NCBI GenBank assembly: GCA_024998815.1
Contig: JACEUQ010000003.1
Span: 186,001-250,000 of the forward strand
Source: Opitutus sp.
GTDB taxonomy: Bacteria; Verrucomicrobiota; Verrucomicrobiia; Opitutales; Opitutaceae
Length of the DNA stretch: 64,000 nt
Direction: 5' to 3'
Every line of letters begins with the position of its first letter. Position 1 is the first letter of the stretch. Under the pieces are notes generated by a model. The model saw nothing but the letters and a program-made list of their open reading frames with translations. It had not been told where the DNA came from and did not search any database. Both the position numbers and the translations under genes were made by a program. Positions 26,482-37,600 of this stretch are shown in pieces.

Positions 26482-27768
26482 CTACGGTATATAAACAACG
26501 GCTGTACCTGTCTTAAAATCCCCCATGTCGAGGTCTCCTGCGGGTGCAATACGCAGGACATTGCTCACGGTAACGGGTGCGGTCATGGTGACCGCGCCTT
26601 TCAACGTAGTAGGGCCCTGAACCGTCGCGGCACCTGGAATCGCGGCATCGTAGATGCCATAGCCAGCGATGGTGGTCGGGGTACTAGAAAGTCTCGACCA
26701 AGGCAGGTTGCCGGACACCTCGGATGAATTCAGTTCTACTGTTGCCCCCAAGTAAGTGACGGTGGTGGGCAGTTTAGTTGTGGGCACTACACTTGACAGC
26801 TTGTTGACGTCGAGTGAGGAACTTGTGGTGAGAATAGTACCTGTATTATCGGGCAGGGTGAAGGTACGGCTGGCGGTGCCGGAGGGTTGAATGGTGACGT
26901 TTTTAAGCTTGATGGTGCCAGCTGTGGGATTCAGCTCAATGGTTGGAACGGTGGTAGATGCGGTACCATAAAGCGCGAGGACATTGCTGCTCCCACCTAG
27001 GCTCATCGCAGGGATGCTACGGGTCTGCAAAGTGCTTAGCCGATTTATTCGCCTAGTTTTACTGGTGCTGGGTAGCGAGGTAGATTTGTACCACGTGTAG
27101 AAAGGCGGCGAAACAGCGATTGTGCCCGAGGCTACCCCCGTACTGGCATCAACATAAAAACTAACCCCGGGTAATGTAGTTGAGGTATTAAGTTGGGTTC
27201 TAAAAATCCAATCTGCTCCCGACGACCCCGAATCCGATCGAGCGGAAAGTGAGAACGAAAACGGATCGTATGCAGCAATAGAATACCATGTGCCTGCACT
27301 TGAACCGGACCCGTATAAACCGGCACTGGAAGAATCTAATCCGTTTGGTAGTGAACCGACTAAATATCCATCCGCAGAAACTCTGTAAATAAGGTCAACA
27401 TTAGCTCTATAGAGATCGTCCTTGCTCCCGAAAAGACCCTCTGTGTTGAGCAAAAACCCCCTAGAAAAATCCCCATCCCCAAAATAACTATAGGTCCCGC
27501 TTAAGGATTCCCCATCCCAATAACCAACCTCAGAAGTACTATCGTCCTCGTATCGAAAACTAAGGGTCTGACTAAATATGGTCTCACCTGAGAAGGTTTG
27601 GCTGCTGCCGGTCAGGCTTGGGCTAGCGTTGGGGCCGGAGAAGGTGACATCGGCGTGCGCACCTAAAAGCAGGAGTTGAGCGATAGCGGCAAAAGCAAAG
27701 GCGCGCCGGGAAAGAAATGGCGGGTGCTGTAGACTAACGTGTGCGCGAGGATTAATCAGGGCGGTCAT
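26482..27768 (-). CDS. Exported fibre-like protein of unknown function
   Basis: About 428 residues from ATG 27768; the frame also opens at a TTG at 27783 five codons upstream. A signal peptide ends near AHADVTFSG. The first half is serine/glycine-rich beta sequence. The second half contains FTLPDNTGTILTTSS, a pattern frequent in phage tail fibres and bacterial fibre proteins, followed by VQGPTTLKGAVTMTAPV-type repeats. Such proteins form trimeric beta fibres. It is the first gene of the operon that continues with the YxxxNxGQLK and Rhs genes, with 44 bases to the next start. It may be a surface or delivery fibre of the same system. Confidence 0.7.
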   Translation of the reverse strand: MTALINPRAHVSLQHPPFLSRRAFAFAAIAQLLLLGAHADVTFSGPNASPSLTGSSQTFSGETIFSQTLSFRYEDDSTSEVGYWDGESLSGTYSYFGDGDFSRGFLLNTEGLFGSKDDLYRANVDLIYRVSADGYLVGSLPNGLDSSSAGLYGSGSSAGTWYSIAAYDPFSFSLSARSDSGSSGADWIFRTQLNTSTTLPGVSFYVDASTGVASGTIAVSPPFYTWYKSTSLPSTSKTRRINRLSTLQTRSIPAMSLGGSSNVLALYGTASTTVPTIELNPTAGTIKLKNVTIQPSGTASRTFTLPDNTGTILTTSSSLDVNKLSSVVPTTKLPTTVTYLGATVELNSSEVSGNLPWSRLSSTPTTIAGYGIYDAAIPGAATVQGPTTLKGAVTMTAPVTVSNVLRIAPAGDLDMGDFKTGTAVVYIP

Positions 27769-27840
27769 ATTATTGGTGTCCAATGGTGTACTTTAAGGAA
27801 GTCATTTATAGACTCCGAATGTTAAAGGGGCTGGTCGTAG

Positions 27841-27969
27841 TTAGCTAGGATTAGGGTGGTTGATGCCGAAGCTGGCGGCAGCTGCATGGGCTTGCCCAGA
27901 AGCGATCGCGGCGAGTGAGCAGGCTCCCACCAGGAGGCTGAAATAAAGGGGGAATGGACGTAAGTTCAT
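27841..27969 (-). CDS. Possible small exported peptide
   Basis: 42 residues from ATG 27969. The sequence has a signal-peptide pattern (FPLYFSLLVGACSLAAIASG) followed by only about 16 residues. No ribosome-binding site is evident. It could be a decayed exported gene or a leader peptide of the operon starting at 27768. The remaining bases from 27970 to 28146 show nothing I can identify. Confidence 0.3.
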   Translation of the reverse strand: MNLRPFPLYFSLLVGACSLAAIASGQAHAAAASFGINHPNPS

Positions 27970-28146
27970 GTGCGTTTGAGTAAACCAAAAGTGAATTGAC
28001 CGGAGACGTTTGTGGTGGTGGATGCAGTCAAGTGCCTGCGTGGGCCAACCTTTATTCACTCCGTAACATGATCTTAACAAAAACCACAGGCGGCTTCACG
28101 ACACCTTCCCTTAAACGCCCCAAGGCAATTTGCCGCCAAAGGGTCC

Positions 28147-28615
28147 GGAGCAGACTGGAAGTCTGCGCTACTTTTTCCGGCCGTAATCCAGGAGTTTTGG
28201 CCGCGAATGATCGCAGAGATCGCATAGAAAATCAGATCGGATCGGGCTTTTGCGCTCCTTTGCGTTCCTTTGCGGCAAACTGCCTTGGCCTGTCTCGGAG
28301 CAGACTGGAAGTCTGCGCTACTTTTTCGGCCGTAACCCAGGCATTTTAGCCGCGAAAGATCGCAGAGATCGCATAGAAAATCAGATCGGATCGGGCTTTG
28401 CGCTCTTTGCGTTCCTTTGCGGCAAACTGCCTTGGCCTGTCTCGGAGCAGACTGGAAGTCTGCGCTACTTTTTCCGGCCGTAACCCGGGCAGTTTGGCCG
28501 CGAAAGATCGCAGAGATCGCATAGAAAATCAGATCGGATCGGTCTTTGCGCTCTTTGCGTTCCTTTGCGGCTAACCTGCCTTGGCCTGTCTCGGAGCAGA
28601 CTGGAAGTCTGCGCT
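28147..28615. repeat. Tandem A/B repeat array, period 147-150 bp
   Basis: Four copies of GCAGACTGGAAGTCTGCGC begin near 28149, 28299, 28446 and 28595, all in the same orientation. Each interval contains one B palindrome (GCCGCGAA...TTTGCGG). The copies are nearly identical. Two intervals are duplicated, with the adjacent gene tail, at 12032-12733. Confidence 0.88.
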
Positions 28616-28628
28616 ACTTTTTCGGCAC

Positions 28629-31600
28629 TCAGACGCCGTCGGCGGTTTTGTCCTTCTCCTTATCCTGCTCACCGTCACCGCCGCCGTAACCCATCACTTC
28701 AATGTTAACAAAGGACGGGGTCTTCGCCACTTGGGCCGCCCCCCTGCCCGCTTGCGCTACCTCTGCAACAGTGGAACTCGCCCCCGTATCCGGCGAGGCC
28801 GTGGCCGTTCCGACCGAAACCGCAGGCGCCGCCGCCGGCGGCGTTCCGCTGGTCGTGCCACCGGCGGATATGTTTGCGGCATTTAACACCGTGAGCGCCG
28901 CAATGCTGATGTTGCCCAACGAGCGGATACCGGCGTCGCCCGCGTCAATCGTGCCCACCGGCGCGATCAGGTCCACGTCGCCAGCCGCCACCCCTTCAAC
29001 CGCCGCCAACACGCCGATGCCACCGCCCGTGGCCAAACCGGCGAGGTCGGTCTTCACGTCACCCGTCTGAGGGTCGATGAGAACGCGGGTGGGCGAGGCG
29101 GATTGCACCGTGGTCGAGGACGAACCCGCCGCGATGTCACCGGTGGACGACCAGATCATAATGTCGCCGCCGCGCAGGGTGAAAATGCGCTGCGAACCGA
29201 TGTCCACGTCGTTGTGAGTAAACAGCGAGATGTCGCCACCGCGCTCGGTGATGATACCGGGCGGGGTCTGCGAGGCGGTGATTTCGTTGCCCAAATTAAT
29301 GCCGCCACCCGGGGCGAACACCGTGATGTCACCACCGGCGGAGGTGGTTAACACCCGCGAAGACAACCGCAGGTCGCCCTGCCACGCGGTGCCCGGGAAG
29401 AGCGCCGCGATGGCGGCAAAACCGGCGTCGTAGCTGCCAAAACCAGCGGAGCTGGAGTCATTGTGATCCCGTCCGGCGTCGCGCAACACCTGGTTGAACA
29501 TGGCCGAGGTTACCTGTGCACGAACATCGGACGGGAAATTGGAATAAGCCGCGAACACCGTGGCGTCGTCGGCCCCGGTCAGGCCGAGGAGCCCGGCGAG
29601 CACCGGCAGGTAACGCGTGGCGTTGGCCCCGGCAGTCGCCGGGTTAAGGAAGGCGGTGTCGAAGGCGGCGCGGTCGATCCGCGAGCCGTCGCCCACACCC
29701 ACGCCGATCACCACATCGGCCCCCGCGTCGGGCAGGTTCAGGTTGCGGGCGTTACCGATGCTGGTGAGACCGACCGCAGTGCCGTCACCGGGCGATTTGA
29801 GTCCGCCGCTGATGCCGTCGTCAGCCGGCAAGGTGGCACCGAAATCGATATCGCGCCCGGCCTGCACCGAGAGCGTGCCGCCGCCGCCGATTTGCAGGTC
29901 ACCCGCCGTGGGATTGCCACTGGCAGGCACCGGGCCGCGTGCACTGGTGCCAAGCAGGCTGTTGCCCGCCGTCACCGCAAGCGTCCGCAACTGCGACGAC
30001 GGGTTGTAGAGCAACAGGTCGCGGCCAGCCGACACCACACTCACGTCGGTGGTCGCCAGATTTTGCAGGTACAGGGCAACATCGGAAATGTCGCGGCCGG
30101 CCCGAACCTCGCTTTTTTTCGCGGAGAACAGCGTGAGCCCCGAGATGTCGCCGCTGCCGGCGGTGAACCGCACCGGCTCCGTGGCTAGGGCGTGAACGGA
30201 GTGGGTGGCGTGCAGGTTTTGTTTGGTCTGGATGCGTCCATACACATCACCGGTGTAGGAACCGGACTCGGCGAACACTGCATTCACGAGCGATAAATCG
30301 GCGGTGGTACGGGTGACGGTGTTAACCAGCGCGCTGTTGGAAATGCCGGCGAAGGACACCGACAAGGGTGTGGCAACCGAAGGCAACAGAGCCGGGTTGG
30401 CGTCGGAGAAGTTAACCACGGCGCTGGCCCATTCGTTGAGCCGCGTGTTGCGGTTATAACCCACGGCTTGAAGGCCGTTGAGCGATTCGGCGGCGGTCAG
30501 TTGCAATCCGCCTTGGGCGGACGGCAGGAAGTTAAACACACCGACGAGGTTAATGTCGCCGTTGGCGGCGAAGGCATCGAGACGCCCCGGCATCAGGGTG
30601 GCTACGGTGGCAAACTCGGTCATATCGGTTTCGTAGAGGCGCAGCCACGGCTGGTTTTTGCCCGCGAGAGTTGATACCGGGATGGCTTTGTTACGGCGCA
30701 GGACGTTGTTGTACCAATCGTAGAGCGAGCCGCCGTCGATGGACGGGTTGCGCGAGCGCAACGTGAGGTCGCCAGTGAGCGCAAAGGCATCGACGCCGCT
30801 GTCGGCCGCGTAGGTACTGAAATAGCTCTTCAGGAAGTAGCTGTTGTTGATGCCGCCGGGCAGCAGGAAGGGGTTGGCCACATTGCCGAGGGTGAGGTCG
30901 CCACCCGCGCTGAGGTCGAAGGTACCCTTGCCGAGGAACAGGGTGGTCGGCAGCCAGGTCGAGCTAGCGGTCGAGGTGGTGCTGGTGTAGTCGGCCACCT
31001 TGAGGCTGGTGCGGGTGTGGTTGGTGGTGATGTCGCCGCCCGCCGCGAGCGTGCCGCGACCGCGCTCCACATAATACACACCGCCATCAATATTACCGCC
31101 CGCACGTACCTCGACGTCGCCGCCACCGAGTTCGAGCAGCTTGCTGGCATCGGGCGTGCCGAAGGGCATGCGCGCATTGGTCGGGGCGACCGCGTCGATG
31201 TTCACCACATCGGAACCGGCGGTGACGTTCACATTGCCGCCACCGAGGGCACCGACGCCCTCGAAGAAGTTGTTGAAATCCACCCACCAGCTCGTCGAGT
31301 TACGCTGGGTCCTGGGGCCGTTGGCCGTGGAATTCTCATAGGCGGAGAATCCACCGGTGGTTTGATCAACGTTGCCGCGCCGCGAGAGCCACGAGGTGGG
31401 CATCTGCTTGCTGGAGTCGATGAGCCCGGCGACCGTGCGGAAAATATCGTTCTGGGCAAACAGCCCGACGTTGCCGCCGCTGTGGCTGTAGTGGGCAACG
31501 TAGCCGGCGGCGGTGGAGTACTGCCGCGCGCCCAGGTCCGTGGACGCGGTGTTGTAACTGGCGTTGGGCACATCGAAATCAGCCATCGCAGCAGCCTGGG

Positions 31601-34600
31601 TGCCGACGGTGTAGATCGTCGCCAGGTTGTTGCGCAGCTCGATGTCACCGCGCGCGGCGATGTCGATATCGCCGGTGCCGGTGCGCACGACTTGGTAAAA
31701 CTGCGTCACGCCGTTGGTCGCCTGGCGGGTGTCGATCGTAGTCGCAAATGCCGGTGCACCTGCGCCCAACAGGAACGATCCCTTCGTCGGGCTGGCCGTA
31801 TCGGCGGCGAGCACCGTTAGCAGGCCGGCCGAGCCGAGGTCGGAACCGGCTACGAGGTTGTAACTCCACGAGCGGCTGCCGGCCGCCAGCAGCGGGGCGT
31901 TCCAGAGCGCGGTCGTGGTGGTAAGCGCACTGGTGCCGGTGCCGAAACCGTCGCTCAACGAGGCGGAGGCCGAGCTAACGTAGGGCAGGCTGATGTTGCC
32001 TTGAGCGCGCAGCGTCAGCACGCCTGGCTCGCGCTGGGCGAAGCTCGTGGCGGGGCCAAAGCGGGACGTCGACAAATCCCAAATGCCGTCGAGCGTCAGG
32101 TCACCCGTGCGATTAACAATCTCGATGCCGGGTAACACATGCACCGTGCCGGCTTCCGCCGTGCCGCTGACGCGGGCCAGAATCGCGGCGGTGGCGTCGC
32201 CGAAGGTCGTCGCCTCGGCCAGCACCGAGGTGCGCACCGTGCTGGTGATGGTCGCGCTGGTGCCGGAGCCCGGCGTGAGGTCGCGCACTTTAAAACCTTC
32301 GAGGGTGACGCGGGAGGCATCGACAATCGTCGCAGCCAGCGGGTTCACCGCCAGATCCGTGCCGGCCAGCGTGCGCGGGGCGCGCAGGTGGAGCGCGCCC
32401 GTGGCGCGGCCCAAGCCGGCGTCGGTTAGCTCATTTGAGGCGTCAACCGAGAGGTCCAAGGTCGCCCCCGCCGCCAAGGTGAGCGAGGCGGCGGTGTTGG
32501 CCACGCCAGCCTGCGAAGAACCGGCCGCCAGCTTGATCGAGCCGCCCTTACCGGCGCTGTCGAACGTTTCAGCCGAAACATCGAGTAGCGCACCGTTGGC
32601 CACAGTCAGATCACCGTTAGCAGAGAGGTTAATTAACCCGCCCGTTTTCCCGGAGGCGTCCACGGTGCCGGTCACGGTGAGCGCGCCGGTGTCGGCGATC
32701 ACTTTATAGGAACGGGCAACCGCCAGACCGTCGAGCTCCACGTCGCCCGTGCGGATGCGGTGAGTGCGAGAAACGTCAAAGCCTCCCGCATTCAAGATCT
32801 GGTCCAACGCCGCGAGACTGCCGCCCGCCAGACTGCCAACATCATCCGAAAAACGCCCGCCGAGCCCCTTCGCCCCGGCTGCGCCCAAGAGCGAACCGGT
32901 GGAGGTGAAACGGCCATTAGCAGCCGATACTTCGATACTTCCGGCGTCACCGGCAGCGGCCGCAGCCGAGACGGCAATGATGCCCTGGCTGCCGATACGT
33001 ACATCGCCCGAACCCGCGCCGAGCCGGATAGAACCGGCGTCGGTGTAATGCAGCGTATTGAGCAGGCTCAGGCTGGTGCCACCCACGTCGAGGCGGGCCG
33101 CGCCGCTTTCACCGATGACCAGATCGCCCGTGGTGGCTTGCAGCGCGAGTGCGCCGCTCGGAAGCTTAATAGCCGTGTCCACCGTAACGCCCGTGCCGCC
33201 GGTGAAGGATAATTTTGCTCCTAAGCCCGAGGCCGGAGTGCTCGCCACGCCCGAGGTCGGGTTGGCCAACGTGAGACGACCGCCCGCGTTGAGTTGCTGC
33301 ACAGCGGCGGTTTCGGCGGTGATGAGCGGGGTTTCCACCGTAACCGAGCCGGTGGCGGTGAGGCCGCCTTGGCCGGCCATGAGCAGGCGGTCGCTGGCGG
33401 ATAAAGTGAGTTGCCCGAACTGCGAAACGTTCATCTGGCCCGCGTCGAGGCGCAGCGAGCGGGCGTCGAACACCAGGGTTCCACTGTCGGCGGCCACGGC
33501 GGCCGGTGCCGTTCCACCCGCGCCACCATCGAGCTGGATCGATTGGGCCTGGAACGTCGCGGTGCCTCCGCCGTTGTTAAAGCCACGCAGCGCAGGTGCG
33601 CGCAAAGTGAGCTGGGAAAAGGTGTCGGAACCGACCCGGCCCGTGCCGTAAATATCGATGCTGGAATAGCTCAACAGGGCCAAGCGGTTGCTGGAAACCT
33701 GCAACCCATCCAGTACGCCGCTGGTGAGCACCAAACCAGGGTTAGCCGCGAGCGTACCGGGCTCGTCGAGTTGCAGGCTGATGCGCCCACTGCTCAGCGC
33801 GAGAGCCTCGGCCCGCAGGCCCGCCGTCGAGTCGATCTGATTGGTGCCCGTGGTATCCAGCGTCAGACCGGCTCCGCCGTCGAGGCTCGCGCCCGCAGCG
33901 ATCACCAAACTCGCCGTTGAAGCGGCGCTCACGCCGGCGCGGGTCACACCCGCTTGGCTATCGCTGGTCACGCGCACCAGCGCGCCGTCGCCACTGCCGA
34001 CAACCGCTGCATCACCGAGCACCAAATCCTGCGCTCCCGCAGCCCCAAGGGTGCCTTCTTGGCGGATAACCGCCCCCGCGCCAACCGTCAGGTTGTTCTT
34101 GGCCGCAAGAATGATCTCGGCCCCCGCGAGCGGCGTCCCGGCGTTGTCGACCGTGATTACCCCCGTGGCCACCTCGATTTGCGTACCCTTTGCCGTGGTT
34201 TCACGTTTACCACCAACCAACAAACTGGCTCCGGAAAACGCACTCAAGCGGCTGGCATCAAGCAAAAGCTCGCCGGGCAGCGCTGAGGTTGAGGCGCCGC
34301 CGATACGGATGTCCACGGGGCTGTTGATATCGACCTGACCACCTCGTCCGCCGGTGGCGGCCAACGCCGTGATGCTACCCTGCAAATTCATCGCCAGCGT
34401 GGCGCTGAACACCAGTTGACCGGCATCGAGCGAGAGACGCGGCACTGAGGCGGAGTTACGCGCCGCACTGGCTTTGAAAAATTCGGAGCCCAGGGCGGTA
34501 TTATAAAAAGCGCGTTTGGCCACCACATCGGAAGCCGCGACCTCGAACAGGCTGCGCAAGGGAGTCGCCGAGGAGGTCGTGCCGTTGGAGTTGAACCGGA

Positions 34601-37600
34601 AACCCGACACCAGCACCGACTGGTCGGGTTGCACCGCAGCGGTTGCGAACGGCGAGCCGGACTTGGGGGTCACCAGAAAAGCTCCCGGCAGCGTCGCGTA
34701 ACGTGCGGGCAGCAGGGTGTACGAGCCGGCGGCGAGACCTGATCCGCCGTCGAGGTAGATGCGATCACCGAGCGCGAGGGTCGAGTTAACGTAGCCCATG
34801 TCGCTGCCCAACAACGCCTGGCCAAAGGTGCTGTCGTTGTAGGCCGCAAAGGGCGCGAATTCCGCCTTGTAACTGGGCATCAAGGCGAAACTGCCGGTCG
34901 AGGCCAGGTGGTCGGTGTGGCCGCCGTTGCCCTTTTTAAAATTCGCCACCTGGAGGTCGCCGCCGCCGTTCAGATCCACCTGCGCGCCCGCCGCGCTGCT
35001 GACCGTGGCGGCGGATAGGTTCACCTGTTTGGCCACCGGCCCCAAGGTGCTCACGTCGCGGCCTTGCGGGTCCACCCACGAAATACCGTTGGCGTACGCG
35101 CCGTAGGGCACGATCACCGCTTGGCCGGTGCGGGCGTCGATGGCCGACACCGACGTCTCGCTGCCCGCGCCGAGCGAAACCTGGCTGGCCACCGGTACAG
35201 CTTGGCCGGTCATTAAATCAACCGGCGCGGTGCCGGTGCCGTTCCAACCCAAATTGATCACACCGAGGGGCACGCGCAGCACGCCGTTTTGGTTGATGGT
35301 GTTGGCGTGCAGGTTGAGCGTACCGCCGGCCGAAAGAGGGAGCGCGGGTGCCGTGGCGCCGGCCGATACCGTGATCGAGCCCGTGCCGCCCGCATAATTA
35401 TAGGCGTGCAGCGAAAACACGGAGGCGGTGGGCGGATAAATTTGCGCCGCAGTCAGGTTGAGCGAACCCGCCACATCGAGCGTACCGCTGCCCCGAATAT
35501 CGCCCTTGGGCGCAAGCAGCTCTGCCACACCGAAGCTCTGTAACGACAGGTTACCCACGTCGATGAGCTGGCTGGCGTTGATCGTAAGACGGCCCGTACC
35601 AAAAACCGGCGCAACGTCGTAGGGATCATTGTTTAGATTAAACGCCCGGAGCTCATCCTGCTCGGCGAGCTTCGGTTTAACCAAATCGGTGCCGAGCGAC
35701 ACACGGGCGGCACTGAGGACCACCGCTGCGTCACCGTACAACACACCGCCGCTGGCCACGCTCAATTCGCGGGCGGCGCTGATCGAAACCGGACCGTCAA
35801 AGCGCACCACGCCGCGCAGGTACAACGAATCGAAACCACCCGCCGTGAAATCATCTACCGCAAAGTTACCTCGACCGGTATCATAATCATCCTCCGCGGG
35901 CGTCGACTGGGTCACGATCAGGCTGACTTCATCGGGAGTCACCGCGTTGGTGTCCAGTGGTGACCGATAAATGCCCGAGCCTACCACCAGTTTACCGCCC
36001 TCGGCCGAAGCCCCGCCCGACGCTCCGCGCAAAGTGGCTTCGGTGATCAATAGTTGGCCGCCGCTCAGCGTGAGCGTGCCGCCGGCTGAGTCGACTTGAG
36101 TCGGGGTGGTCGAAAATCCACCCAAACGGGAGGCGCGGCCGGAAAACACCGGGTTCAAATCGAGCGTATCGCTTGCACCGGACACGTCGATGACTGCGCC
36201 GGGCGCGGCCGCAATGTTGCCCGTGAGACTGACGGTGCCACCGGCCAACACCTTGCCGAGACGCAGGCCGCGCCCGCTGCTGTCGGGTTGGCGCACGGTC
36301 ACACCCGAGGCGTCGATGCGGGCGCCGGAGTCCACGAAGAGCGTGGTCTGCGGCTGTAAGTCATTCGTCACGGGGAACAGCTTATTGGAATCGCTACCCG
36401 CCTTTAAGCTAATCACCCCACCGCGGGCCACCAAACTGCCTTGTAGATAAACGGTGTCGCCGCTGAGCGAAATTTTCGCCGCAGGATCGGTCGTGATCGA
36501 AGCGCCCGCCTCAACAACGAGGTCGCCGCGCACCGCCAGGTCGCCCCGAATCGGATGCAGATTAAACGCATCGCGACTGCCCAGTGCCGTCAGGCTCAGG
36601 CTGGTGGGGCTGCGCTGGCCGACGTCGAGAAGGCCCACGCCAAAGCCGAGTCGCTCGGTTGAATTAGCATCAGCCTGCACGAAGTAGGACGAAGCCCGGG
36701 GCGCGATCACCGTGCCTGCGCTCACCCGCACCGCCGAAGTGTATTGATCCAGGGCAGCATCAGCCACGCCACCGATTCCTCGCAGGTCAAACGAGGTAAA
36801 CCCGCCCGTTTGGAAGAATTCAGGGTCCAGCACCGTGGCGTTGGACGCCGCCGTGCCTCCGCCAATGTGCAACGCGGGTGCCATCAGCACCAGCGAGCCG
36901 CCCTTGGCACCGGAAAAACCCTTCAGCGTTGCGCCTAGATTGAGGTAACCTCCGAGAACCGTGGGTTCGGTCGCATCGCGGCCCGAGAACAGGCTCAGCG
37001 TGCCGCCGTTGCCATAGGCCAAACGCGCCCCCGACGTGGCATACACCCCGCCCGAGACATCGAGCGTGGAGCCGCTCTCCAAATCCAAGCCAAACCCCGT
37101 CAGCGTAACCGTGCCGCCTTTGGTCACCAGCGGATCTTCGGCGCTGCCCACTGCATCGTTTTGGATCACACCGGCCGCACTCACCGTAACCCCGGAGGCC
37201 ACGTGTAACAGGCCGCGATTCTCGCCCAACACCGGTGCGGTGCCCAACAAGTCCGAGGTGTTACTCTCGTCGTGGGAAACCCCGTTGGCGGTGAGCGCGA
37301 TCTTGCCGCCCGGCGCCGACAGGTCGGCCAGCACGAGCACGTTTTTACCGGTTAAGGTAAGCTGTCCGCCTGCGGGCAGCGCCAGACCGCCATCGGCAGC
37401 GACCACCACATTGCCATCACGGTTGTCGACCGTGATACGGCCAAAGCCGGATTTGCTCACCAGCTCGGGTGAGAGCACCACGCTGGACATGCGCTCGGTG
37501 CCGATGTCGGCGGGCAATCCCGTGGCATCGATTGAAAACGCCGGCGGCGCGCCTGCGCCCGCAGCCTTCGTAAAGGTCAACGCGGGTGGGCGCGGTGTCT

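Noticed and set aside
28600-28627. Family A arm as a terminator for the adhesin gene
   Set aside because: The hairpin is followed by a T run only on the plus strand, whereas the adhesin gene is on the minus strand, so the polarity is wrong.
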